From Clostridium_AT radicumherbarum (GTDB taxonomy: Bacteria; Bacillota; Clostridia; Clostridiales; Clostridiaceae): a stretch of 64,000 nt of DNA. Shown one piece after another: positions 18,252 to 26,439 of this stretch. The translations under genes were made by a program, and so were the position numbers. Where the stretch lies: contig NZ_JBJHZY010000001.1 in assembly GCF_045310525.1 (NCBI RefSeq), positions 1,612,001 through 1,676,000 on the forward strand, read 5' to 3'. The notes under the pieces were generated by a model. It was not told where the DNA came from, searched no databases, and worked only from the letters and a program-made list of their open reading frames with translations. Position 1 is the first letter of the stretch; the number at the start of each line of letters is the position of its first letter.

Positions 18252-18953
18252 ATGTTAAGAAAAATAGAAAGCAAAAATATGGGAAGCAGCAATCTTGGAT
18301 GGTTAAGAAGTAAATTTCACTTTTCCTTTGCAGAGTATTACAATCCACAAAATATAAACTTTGGAGTTTTAAGAGTTATTAATGACGATTTAATTGAAGC
18401 TGGTACTGGATTCGATACCCACCCTCACAGAGATATGGAGATAATATCCTATGCAGTTAATGGCGACCTTACTCATGGAGACAGCATGGGAAATAAAAAC
18501 ACTATAACTCGCGGCGATGTGCAGTACATGAGTGCAGGAACAGGGGTTTATCATAGTGAGCATAATCTAGGAAAAGATACATTGAGATTATTACAAATCT
18601 GGATATTCCCAGATAAGAAAGGCTATGAACCAAACTACGGAGATTACAGATTCGATTGGAATGATAGACAAAACAAATGGCTTCATATGGTTTCCAGTAA
18701 AGCTGGAAATGCACCAATAAAGATAAATCAGGATGTAAATATTTATTCCTTAGAACTTGAAAAAGGAAAAGACATCAGTTTTCCAGTAAAGGAAGGAAGA
18801 CAGGCATATTTAGTGCAAATAGAGGGAAGTTCTGAAATAAATAATATTAAGTTAGCAGATAGAGACGGAATAGAAATAATTGAAGAAGACATATCAATAA
18901 TATCAGAAGAAACGTCTCATATTTTAATTCTTGAGATGAAGAGAGAAGCTTAA
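18252..18953 (+). CDS. Pirin family protein
   Basis: 233-residue bicupin of the pirin family. The metal site of the N-terminal cupin is visible: FDTHPHRDMEIISY and later TGVYHSEHN with surrounding GDVQYMSAG. Bacterial pirins include quercetinases and redox-related proteins, so the exact role is open. Ribosome site AGGAGG. A promoter-like TTGACT with TATAAT-like sequences is not clear upstream. A strong terminator follows at 18974. Confidence 0.9.
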   Translation: MLRKIESKNMGSSNLGWLRSKFHFSFAEYYNPQNINFGVLRVINDDLIEAGTGFDTHPHRDMEIISYAVNGDLTHGDSMGNKNTITRGDVQYMSAGTGVYHSEHNLGKDTLRLLQIWIFPDKKGYEPNYGDYRFDWNDRQNKWLHMVSSKAGNAPIKINQDVNIYSLELEKGKDISFPVKEGRQAYLVQIEGSSEINNIKLADRDGIEIIEEDISIISEETSHILILEMKREA

Positions 18954-18973
18954 TCAGGAGTCTAAACTAAGTG

Positions 18974-18999
18974 GGGGACCAAATGGTCCCCTTTATTTT
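18974..18999 (+). terminator. Intrinsic terminator after pirin gene
   Basis: GGGGACC-AAAT-GGTCCCC (18974-18991) followed by TTTATTTT. It ends the pirin transcript and, in reverse, may serve the convergent gene ending at 19039. Confidence 0.85.
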
Positions 19000-19038
19000 A
19001 GTTAAGAGTAAATGTTCTGCAGATGCTGAAAAATATTT

Positions 19039-21651
19039 CTAGCTATTGTTAAAACTCCTGCTGCGTAAATCTAACTGAGTGTCGCAATAACATAAAAACT
19101 TTAACCTTTCTATTTTAAAATATGAATTTGCCAATATGTCTGGCCAAGCCTTAATATTTTCTATAATATTATTTTTATAAACTATATCTAGACTAGCCCA
19201 GGGAACTAAAGATGGATCAGATTTTTTCTCTCTGTCATAATCACTTCCATATTTCCAGCCAGCAGCCTTTTTCTCTAAGGAGTTTCTTTTATGCTCGTGC
19301 TCTGCTAGAATATTTAATTCTTTATCTGTGAATTTTATAGCCTCAGGTTCCTCCTTGACAGAAACCAATTCATAATTAATTTTATTTAAGGCTCTTGGAA
19401 TGCTTTTTACCTGATTACGAATGTTATTTTTCTTATCTTCACTAAGCTCATCCCAGAGACTTTCAACCATGGATGCTGATTCCATGATGCTTTTGCATAA
19501 TAGTTTGTGATTATAATAAAGTGCCATGGAAAGTTTTTCTGCTTTTTCACTAAAAAACTCATCATACATAAGGTATCGGGAAAATTGTTCCTCATCTACA
19601 TGCAGCTTTAACTGTTCTTTAGAAGGCAAAAGATATTGCTCCCATTTGCTTGCGTTTGACAGCATGCTCATATCAAGTATTGTTTCCATTGATCTTGATT
19701 CATGTTTATATTTAGGTACTTTAAGCAATGCTCTTATAACACCATTATCAATTTGAGCTTCACCCATGTGATCTATCAAATGAGGCACCTTTCTTTCCAA
19801 AAGTGAACGTAATAGCATTGCTCTTCTAACTATGAATAATTGATCCCATTTTTCATCTGTCTGGTTTGGCCCTAAAATATTAACATACCCTCTTAAGCGG
19901 CTTATAAAATCTGGACCTTTAGCGTTTTGAAACTGGCTTAAAAATTGTTTGTATTCCATGTCATCTGTAATGTTCTCGCCGCTAAATTGTTTATAAGTAC
20001 TGCTGGTGCCACCTGCAAATACAAAAATAGCTTTTCCGATTGGGTGCAAAGAATCACCTTCTCTAAATATGCCATCCTGCATAGGTGCCAAAAAATATTT
20101 TAACCAGCCTAATTTTCCTTGAAAAGCAGAATCAAATTCATCAAAGAATACAAGTGGCATTTTCCCCTTTAGAGAAACATCTCTTACTTTATGCAGTGCA
20201 TTAATTAAATCTGTCAGAGATTGAAATTGAGATAAGTTAAAATCCAATTTCTCAATAAGTTTAGGTGCAATGCTGGAAGCCACTTCTGATACCCCAAAGG
20301 ATTTGCCTGAGCCCGGAGTTCCAAAAACAGCAATAGAAAGTGGTCTTTGCACGTTTTTAGTATGTACGTACTCTGATATAAGGTTTTTTATGCTCCTATA
20401 GGATTCAATCTCAGTTCTGTCCACGGTTTTTAAATTTCCAAATTGTGCTATTGGTATAAACTTAAGTGCATTTTTTTCTCCATATTTGACTATATCATAT
20501 GAGATTTCAGCTAGATTAATAGAACTTTTATCCTTTATTATGTACCAGCAGCCCATACAGTTGGGATTATTTGAGTTACGTATAGTAACATCCTGTATAT
20601 ATTCTTTATATATAAAGTCATTTTCCCCTTCAATAAATATATTGGGATTAGGAAAGTCGCTTTTCAGAACATTTTCACCAAATCCATAAATGAAGTATTT
20701 TTGTGCAGCTACAATTGCAGAACGTATACCTTCTCCAATAGATTTACCAAGTTCTTCATCATTTTGTATGCCTAAGGCAATACTGCCGGCAAGTCCCGCC
20801 GTAAAACAAGATGAGAGTCCATACATTTTACCTTGGGTTTCCTTAATAAAGTCTCCTTCAAAGGCATAAGTAAGAAAGTATAATTGAGATTTAGGCACAG
20901 AGCTATTCTGATAATAAATGGCACCTTCAAGTCCAAATTGTATTATAAGATGATGGGACTTTGAAATAAAAGCTATTTCAGGATTGTTATTCATCTGCCA
21001 AACAAAATCAAGTGCTGTTCTTTCCCAGGAAAGACTTTTACTTATATTAACTCCTTGTGCTCGAAGATCATCTGCATTAATGACTACGATTGTATTTTCA
21101 ATATAAGACTCATTTATTCTTTTCCAAAGCTTGCTTGAACTTGTAGAATTACTTACTTTATAGATAATAATGGGAGTTCTCCCAGAAGATTTTAAAGCTA
21201 AGGGCCAAAATTCTTCATTAGAATTAAAGCCATTATCTTCATCATCTAAAACAACAATATCTGCTTCTTCATTATCATTAGCCACTGGCAGCAGCATTGG
21301 TTTACCAGATGCCGGTGCTGAATACCCCACAAATTTTTTAATTCTATACACCTTATTATTATCTTTTTCATTGCTACTGACAGGAAAAAGTTCTAACTTA
21401 GAAGAGGAGAGAAGTAGTTCATTTTTAAAATCGTCTTTTGTTTCTGGAATTTGTGGTGAAATCATTGAAATTCCAGAAGCTAAGCCTATAAGTTTCGCTA
21501 AAAGCAGTGCATCTCCTGCTTTTATTACACTGTGAACATTGGGGTAATTTTCCCACTTTTGCCCCTTAGTACATTTTTTAAAGGTTCTCCAAGTAAGTGA
21601 ATTTATGCAGACATCCCCGGAGACCACAATTTTTAAATTATTTTTTTTCAT
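19039..21651 (-). CDS. PfkB-like / AAA ATPase / RyR-domain protein, 870 aa
   Basis: Three parts are visible. Residues 1-330 resemble the ribokinase/PfkB fold (VVSGDV start, ADIVVLDDEDNGF, INADDLRAQG, SLSWERTALDFVWQ, QFGLEGAIYY), but the place of the catalytic AGD motif reads SSCFTAGLAG, so kinase activity is doubtful. Residues 430-720 are an AAA-type ATPase: Walker A GTPGSGKS (444-451), Walker B MPLVFFDEFD (498-507), sensor-like FVFAGGTSS, and an arginine-rich DFISRLRG. Residues about 774-850 match the RyR domain (LAEHEHKRN, GWKYGSDYDREKKSDPSLVPW). RyR modules in bacteria have been proposed as ligand sensors in nucleotide-linked conflict systems. It is a single-gene unit between convergent pirin and divergent PadR genes. 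Overall role unknown; start ATG has GAGGAGTC upstream. Confidence 0.75.
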   Translation of the reverse strand: MKKNNLKIVVSGDVCINSLTWRTFKKCTKGQKWENYPNVHSVIKAGDALLLAKLIGLASGISMISPQIPETKDDFKNELLLSSSKLELFPVSSNEKDNNKVYRIKKFVGYSAPASGKPMLLPVANDNEEADIVVLDDEDNGFNSNEEFWPLALKSSGRTPIIIYKVSNSTSSSKLWKRINESYIENTIVVINADDLRAQGVNISKSLSWERTALDFVWQMNNNPEIAFISKSHHLIIQFGLEGAIYYQNSSVPKSQLYFLTYAFEGDFIKETQGKMYGLSSCFTAGLAGSIALGIQNDEELGKSIGEGIRSAIVAAQKYFIYGFGENVLKSDFPNPNIFIEGENDFIYKEYIQDVTIRNSNNPNCMGCWYIIKDKSSINLAEISYDIVKYGEKNALKFIPIAQFGNLKTVDRTEIESYRSIKNLISEYVHTKNVQRPLSIAVFGTPGSGKSFGVSEVASSIAPKLIEKLDFNLSQFQSLTDLINALHKVRDVSLKGKMPLVFFDEFDSAFQGKLGWLKYFLAPMQDGIFREGDSLHPIGKAIFVFAGGTSSTYKQFSGENITDDMEYKQFLSQFQNAKGPDFISRLRGYVNILGPNQTDEKWDQLFIVRRAMLLRSLLERKVPHLIDHMGEAQIDNGVIRALLKVPKYKHESRSMETILDMSMLSNASKWEQYLLPSKEQLKLHVDEEQFSRYLMYDEFFSEKAEKLSMALYYNHKLLCKSIMESASMVESLWDELSEDKKNNIRNQVKSIPRALNKINYELVSVKEEPEAIKFTDKELNILAEHEHKRNSLEKKAAGWKYGSDYDREKKSDPSLVPWASLDIVYKNNIIENIKAWPDILANSYFKIERLKFLCYCDTQLDLRSRSFNNS

Positions 21652-21807
21652 TTGTATGACTCCTCATAAAGAATTGAATTTTATATTTATTATTATCCCC
21701 AAATAGAGTACAAAATAATTACGGATGATTAAGAAGCTGATGTTGTAGAGAAGGTACTGGGAATGGTGCATTAGTTAGTGGTTAAAGAAATAAAAAGAAT
21801 TTGTAGC

Positions 21808-21848
21808 GGTCAGTCAAGGCGTAGGTAAGAGCTTTGGCTGATCTTTTT
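21808..21848 (+). terminator. Orphan intrinsic terminator in divergent region
   Basis: GGTCAGTCAAGGC (21808-21820) pairs with GCTTTGGCTGATC (21831-21843), three positions being G-U, and is followed by TTTTT. No intact plus-strand gene lies upstream; a short degraded frame near 21723-21775 may be the 3' end of a lost gene. The rest of the 333-bp region (21652-21984) holds the two divergent promoters. Confidence 0.6.
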
Positions 21849-21904
21849 ACTAAACTGTTCATTATGAAGAATATAATTTATTAGATAAATATACCAAATA
21901 TGTA

Positions 21905-21932
21905 TTGACTTAACCTTTTCCGATGTTATAAT
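21905..21932 (+). promoter_or_regulatory. SigA-type promoter of the padR operon
   Basis: TTGACT (21905-21910), 16-bp spacer, TATAAT (21927-21932), about 50 bp before the PadR start codon. Confidence 0.6.
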
Positions 21933-21984
21933 AATGCTTAGTTATACTATGTATTGTAATTCTAGGTATGAAGGGAGTGGTTTT

Positions 21985-22326
21985 GTGAAAGTAAATAAAG
22001 AAATGCTTAAAGGATGTACTGGTATACTGGTACTAAGCTTGCTTGAACGAAAATCAATGTATGGGTATGAGATGATAAAAGAACTTGATAAAAAATCAAA
22101 TGGGGTATTTGCATTTAAGGAAGGCACACTTTATCCAATTTTGCACTCGCTTGAGGCGAACAACCTGATTGAATCCTATTGGGATGAGAATGAAGGTGCA
22201 CGTAAAAGAAAGTACTACAGGATAACTGAAGAGGGGAAAAAAGAAGTTAAGGAAAAACAAAAAGAGTGGAAGGTATTTACTGAAGCAATGGATCAGGTGT
22301 TATGGGAGGGTATAACATGGGGCTAG
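21985..22326 (+). CDS. PadR family transcriptional regulator
   Basis: 113-residue winged-helix repressor. The PadR pattern is complete: LLERKSMYGYEMIKELDKK, GTLYPILHSLE (recognition helix and wing) and RKYYRITEEGKKEV. The GTG at 21985 is chosen since AAGGGAG lies just upstream and the product then has the standard PadR N terminus; an ATG at 21934 would overlap the promoter. The stop overlaps the next start by 10 bp, indicating translational coupling with the SEDS protein, a layout typical of PadR-HAAS operons with autoregulation. Confidence 0.92.
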   Translation: MKVNKEMLKGCTGILVLSLLERKSMYGYEMIKELDKKSNGVFAFKEGTLYPILHSLEANNLIESYWDENEGARKRKYYRITEEGKKEVKEKQKEWKVFTEAMDQVLWEGITWG

Positions 22327-23609
22327 AGAATAACCAAAAAATTGATGAATATTTAAGTAGTCTATGCTCTCAAATCAGAAACTCAAAAGTACACAGTGAT
22401 GTGAGAGAGGAAGTTAGAATACATATTGAGGAAATTGCTCAGGAGTATACAGAGGGTGGTTTCACAGTTGATGAAGCAGTAAATAAGGCAATAGCACAAA
22501 TGGGTGATGCGTCACTTATAGGCAAGGAACTTAATAAAGTACATAAGCAAAGGCCGGAATGGAGTATAGTGATTTTAACTTCTATTTTTGCTATAATAGG
22601 GCTTTCAACAATTTTCATTATGGGCTCCAGTGGGTTACTTACGCAGTATTCAATGGTTACAAGAAGTGTTACTAGTACATTAATAGGTGTTGCTTGTGCT
22701 GCTTTACTATACTATTTTGATTACATGAAAATTAAAGGTTATTCTATCTACATATACTTTGGAACTGTGGCAGTTGCGATGTACACAATATTTTTCTGCC
22801 CGACTGTTAATGGAAGAGCCTATTTATTTATAGGCATAGGTATTGATTTTATAGCTATCAGCCCGTTTTTGTTCACCACAGCTTTAGCAGGCATACTGGA
22901 AAACTTTAATTGGAGAGAAACCAAGAATGCTATCTATGGTAGTTTCCAGCTCGCTTTTCCAGCTCTGTTAATGATTTTAGGTCGTTCTTTATCTGCTATG
23001 GTAGCTTATTCTTTAGCTGTACTGGTTCTTTTAATAATTTCTGGAGTTAGAGTAAGGAATATTTTCATACTGGTGGCATCTTGTATAGCAGCTTTTTGGA
23101 TGTATATACTAAAAGAACCTTTCCATATAAAGAGACTTTTGATATTCTTATATCCGGAAAAGGATCCGACAGGAAGTGGGTATTTAAACATTCAATTAAA
23201 TAAGCTTGTTCATTCAGCTGGTCTGTTTGGTCAGGGATTTGCATTTAACGGTAGATTACTTCCTAATATACACTCCGACTTTATTTTTACCTATATAATA
23301 TATACTTTTGGCTGGATTGCAGGTATTTTGATTGCAGTTCTTGTAATACTGTTTTTAGTAAGAATAAGTCATATTGCAATTTATGTTAAAAGTAGCTATG
23401 GAAAGCTTTTAATTTGTGGGTTTGTTGCAATATTTTCAGTTCAATTCCTGTGGAATATTCTTATGAATTTAAACCTGGCTCCAATAGCGACTATGGGATT
23501 GCCTTTTATAAGCTACGGAAACTCACAGTTCGTTGTGAATATGGCTGTCATAGGGCTGATATCAAATATATACAAGCAGAGGACTACAGCTGTTGGAAAC
23601 ATAGTGTAG
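22317..23609 (+). CDS. SEDS (FtsW/RodA/SpoVE) protein with N-terminal HAAS domain
   Basis: 430-residue polytopic membrane protein. Residues about 5-75 form a HAAS-type permease-prefix domain (KIDEYLSSLCSQI, VREEVRIHIEE, DEAVNKAIAQMGD). The remainder is a SEDS glycosyltransferase of the FtsW/RodA/SpoVE family: GSGYLNIQLNKL, GLFGQGF, HSDFIFTYII and the late motif LPFISYGNS (usually YGGS). SEDS proteins polymerise peptidoglycan from lipid II together with class B PBPs, none of which is nearby. ATG 22317 has GGGAGGG upstream and overlaps padR. The fusion suggests a stress- or stage-specific, PadR-controlled cell-wall polymerase. Confidence 0.85.
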   Translation: MGLENNQKIDEYLSSLCSQIRNSKVHSDVREEVRIHIEEIAQEYTEGGFTVDEAVNKAIAQMGDASLIGKELNKVHKQRPEWSIVILTSIFAIIGLSTIFIMGSSGLLTQYSMVTRSVTSTLIGVACAALLYYFDYMKIKGYSIYIYFGTVAVAMYTIFFCPTVNGRAYLFIGIGIDFIAISPFLFTTALAGILENFNWRETKNAIYGSFQLAFPALLMILGRSLSAMVAYSLAVLVLLIISGVRVRNIFILVASCIAAFWMYILKEPFHIKRLLIFLYPEKDPTGSGYLNIQLNKLVHSAGLFGQGFAFNGRLLPNIHSDFIFTYIIYTFGWIAGILIAVLVILFLVRISHIAIYVKSSYGKLLICGFVAIFSVQFLWNILMNLNLAPIATMGLPFISYGNSQFVVNMAVIGLISNIYKQRTTAVGNIV

Positions 23610-23671
23610 AATGCTGTTTATAAGAATTTCATTTCAAGCTAAAAGGGGAGTACTTGATGGTACCCCCTCTA

Positions 23672-23851
23672 TTATCTCACAGCAAACTCAGTAACTATTC
23701 TTTCAGTTATCTGAGCTGCGTTCTTAATTTTTAAATCTCCACCGGTTGTATAGCTTATGTTTTGAGCTATGCTAACGTTCATAGCAGCTACTTCTGCTTC
23801 AGTAATATCATCTCTAACACCACTGATTAAAATGCTTTCCTTTGATCTCAT
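23672..23851 (-). pseudogene. DUF2922 protein, 5'-truncated remnant
   Basis: About 60 codons encode the C-terminal part of a DUF2922 protein (DDITEAEVAAMNVSIAQNI, then GGDLKIKNAAQITERIV). The family's N-terminal strand and start region are missing; sequence upstream switches to repeat R1 material and no ribosome site is present. Clostridial DUF2922 genes usually follow a DUF1659 gene, absent here. Confidence 0.6.
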
Positions 23852-23875
23852 TACATTAAAGGAGGTCACTACTTT

Positions 23876-23936
23876 TATTACAAAAAGAAATATATCAGCA
23901 ATTAGTCAACTCCCAATTATCTATAAAATCAACTAT
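23876..23936 (+). repeat. Repeat R1, partial copy E (no hairpin)
   Basis: TATTACAAAAAGAAATATAT continuing through AATTAGTCAACTCCCAATTA matches the left and middle part of R1 copies A and C. The match ends near 23936, so the terminator hairpin is missing. It sits between two gene remnants. Confidence 0.65.
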
Positions 23937-23969
23937 TTTGTAGAATTCTACGTAGATAATGTTATCAAA

Positions 23970-24167
23970 ACTACAGTTTCTTCCCCTGCTTATATGCATT
24001 TTAATAGCCAAGCCATGTTTTTCCCAAGAGGTCTCATGGTTTGCATTCCTTCTAGATCTTGTTTAACCTCGTCGGGAGTATTTCCATGTAACATGTTCCA
24101 ATATTGAGAGGATACTACTGGCATATTAGAAATTGCAAAATATTAATTTAGCTGATTCTGGGCTACT
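23970..24167 (-). pseudogene. Fragment of flavodoxin-type reductase gene (copy of 28631-28831)
   Basis: About 198 bp are clearly homologous, near 90% by eye, to the 3' part of the intact gene at 28583-29209, in the same orientation. Identical stretches include GCATTTTAATAGCCAAGCC and TGGTTTGCATTCCTTCTAGA. The frame is interrupted by stops and lacks the 5' half. A third piece of the same gene lies at 27778-27904. Confidence 0.8.
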
Positions 24168-24323
24168 AAATATTGAAACAGAAATTTTTCATGATGTAGG
24201 AAATAACTTCATAAAGCTTTCAAAAAAAGAAAAGAAAAATATTTTTATCACTTTAAACAAAATCCTAACATAAAAAGTCTATCTATATGAAAATACAATT
24301 TTAACAAAATATAGGAGGCTTTT

Positions 24324-25619
24324 ATGAGTGATGACTTTATAAACGACGGTAAGAAGAAATATGATACTATACCATTACCTGATGATATTGAATTATGTTT
24401 GATTAGAACGCTTAAAAAAGCTAAAAATTCAAGAAAAAATAAACCCATTATAAAAATAATTGGAGGATTTTCAGCCGCATTAGTAGTATTTATATTAATA
24501 GTCAATTCATCACCAAACTTAGCTTATGCTTTGAATGATGTGCCAATATTAAAAAACTTGGTGCAGCTAATATACCACGACAAAGGTTTCAATAATTTAG
24601 TTAATAGCAATAGATTTCAGCAGCTTAACTTAACAGCTACTGATAAAGGGGCAAGCTTTACTGTGAACAGTATTGTAGGAGATAATTCAAAGCTTTGGAT
24701 TGGCTACAACTTCACAGGTAAAGGTTTATTTGTTGGAGAAATCAATTTCAGAACAAGAGACGATAATAAGTATCTTCCATGGTCGGTGGTAAACACGAAT
24801 GAAGATAATAATAATTTAGACGTATCTATTGATAAATTAGTCAAAGATTTTATCATGGATGTTCAGGTTTATAGAGATGACCCATTGTTCCATGTACCTA
24901 CTACTAACTTAAGTGAAGAAACTTTGAAAGCCTTAAAGGTAAAATTAGCCCAAAGCAAACTGACTACTTTAAGTATTCCTATATCATTAAATAACACAGT
25001 ATATAAAGAAGATTTAAATGTTTTATCTTACAAAAATAAGGAATTCAAAAGCAAAATTGGTACCTTTAAAATTGATAAGATTACGTTATCAGAATCCAGA
25101 AGTAATGTTTATTGTGAATTACTTAGTAATGACTATGAACTTATAAATGTTGAATCTCCTAGACTAGTAGATAAAAATGGGGAAGAATTTGACTACCCTT
25201 ATAATTTTCAAAACTTAGCAGTAAACAACAATATTGTAATAGAGTTAGAGGGCGGAATAGCAAATAATAGAGAATTATCCTTTAAATGTGATGGAATTAA
25301 ATATTTAAACAAGAAGGATAAATATATTACACTTGATGTAAAGAATAAGCTAGCTAATCCAAATAATTTGGGAGTAGAGTTTGCAGGAATCGAAGGCAAT
25401 ACTATTACACTAAACACAACAAAAGGTGCTGTTAATTTTGATTTCCAAGCAAACAGTAAAACTGGCAAAAATATAATAATTGACAGCATTTCAATTAACT
25501 CCTCTAATGGAAAAGAAGTATTAAAATTTAAAAACATTCCTAGCGAAGATATTATATTGAAAGTAACAGAAGCAGATTGCATGAAAACTGATGGGTTTGA
25601 TTTGAAATTAGGGGATTAA
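24324..25619 (+). CDS. DUF4179 domain protein, probable anti-sigma factor
   Basis: 431-residue membrane-anchored protein. A short cytosolic N terminus (about 1-40) is followed by one transmembrane helix (about 41-62, FSAALVVFILIV) and a large extracytoplasmic region beginning with the DUF4179 pattern (NLAYALNDVPILKNLVQLIY). Such proteins typically bind and silence a partner ECF-type sigma factor, which here is encoded directly downstream. The gene order, anti-sigma before sigma, is the reverse of the usual one. Ribosome site TAGGAGG. The stimulus is unknown. Confidence 0.75.
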   Translation: MSDDFINDGKKKYDTIPLPDDIELCLIRTLKKAKNSRKNKPIIKIIGGFSAALVVFILIVNSSPNLAYALNDVPILKNLVQLIYHDKGFNNLVNSNRFQQLNLTATDKGASFTVNSIVGDNSKLWIGYNFTGKGLFVGEINFRTRDDNKYLPWSVVNTNEDNNNLDVSIDKLVKDFIMDVQVYRDDPLFHVPTTNLSEETLKALKVKLAQSKLTTLSIPISLNNTVYKEDLNVLSYKNKEFKSKIGTFKIDKITLSESRSNVYCELLSNDYELINVESPRLVDKNGEEFDYPYNFQNLAVNNNIVIELEGGIANNRELSFKCDGIKYLNKKDKYITLDVKNKLANPNNLGVEFAGIEGNTITLNTTKGAVNFDFQANSKTGKNIIIDSISINSSNGKEVLKFKNIPSEDIILKVTEADCMKTDGFDLKLGD

Positions 25620-25645
25620 AAGTAGTGTAGAAAAGGGTGAGAATT

Positions 25646-26143
25646 TTGATTATAAAAACTCCCAAACAAAGAAAATTAGAAAAGGTTTTTGAAGATATAA
25701 TACTAGCTGAAAAAAGCAGTTTTTATAGGTTAGCTTATATGTATGTCAAAGATAGCAATGATGCTTTAGATATACTTCAAGAAAGCATTTTGAAAGCTTA
25801 TAATAATTTACACTCTGTTAAAGACATACAGTTACTCGATAGATGGATAAAGCGAATCATTGCAAATTCAGCTATTGACTATATTAGAAAGAATTCAAAG
25901 TTAGTTCTTGTAGACAAAATAGAATCAATTGAGGCATCACACTATGATAGGCAATATGAAGATTTATATGAAGCAGTGGATACACTACCCCCAGAGCTTA
26001 AATCTATAATAGTTTTAAAGTATTTTCAAGGATATACAATAGAAGAAGTTGGTGAAATATTAGAAATAAGTACATCTCAAGTAAAGAATAAGCTGCATAA
26101 GGCTTTAAAACTATTAAGAATTGAAGTTAAAGTACCTAGCTGA
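25646..26143 (+). CDS. ECF-type sigma-70 family RNA polymerase sigma factor
   Basis: 165-residue sigma factor with region 2 (FYRLAYMYVKDSNDALDILQ, ESILKAYNNL) and region 4 HTH (EEVGEILEISTSQVKNKL). TTG 25646 is preferred because AAAGGGTGAG lies at proper distance; the GTG at 25637 lies in that site. It follows the DUF4179 gene by 26 bp and presumably is its client. It resembles SigV/SigI-like small clostridial sigma factors rather than sporulation sigmas. Confidence 0.88.
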   Translation: MIIKTPKQRKLEKVFEDIILAEKSSFYRLAYMYVKDSNDALDILQESILKAYNNLHSVKDIQLLDRWIKRIIANSAIDYIRKNSKLVLVDKIESIEASHYDRQYEDLYEAVDTLPPELKSIIVLKYFQGYTIEEVGEILEISTSQVKNKLHKALKLLRIEVKVPS

Positions 26144-26287
26144 ATAGTAAAATAACTCCAATTCATACAATCATACTTTAACCTCATTTTTATTTATATT
26201 AATTTTCTAGTTTAACTGCCTAAGTTAAATTTAGTTTAAAAAAACTATTAAGTATTATAGTGGCGATCGTAAAATGTTATATACTTA

Positions 26288-26314
26288 TAAAAAAGGCAGC
26301 AATGTCTTTTTTCT
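26288..26314 (+). terminator. Possible terminator after the sigma factor gene
   Basis: AAAAAGGCA pairs with TGTCTTTTT around a GCAA loop, followed by further T residues. A weak A/T stem, therefore uncertain; it is the only terminator-like element between 26144 and the promoter of the protease gene. Confidence 0.35.
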
Positions 26315-26381
26315 TTTATCTGCATCAACAAATCTTCCTAAAAGTTTACCGTTTAAAGTTTGGCTTGCATTTGGAAATTTA

Positions 26382-26390
26382 TGGTATAAT
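26382..26390 (+). promoter_or_regulatory. Extended -10 promoter element
   Basis: TGGTATAAT matches the TGNTATAAT extended -10 consensus, 49 bp before the protease start codon. No matching -35 at standard distance is evident. Confidence 0.35.
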
Positions 26391-26439
26391 AAAATTGTTA
26401 ATTTGAATCGTAATTTATTGTGCACTAAAGGTGGATACT

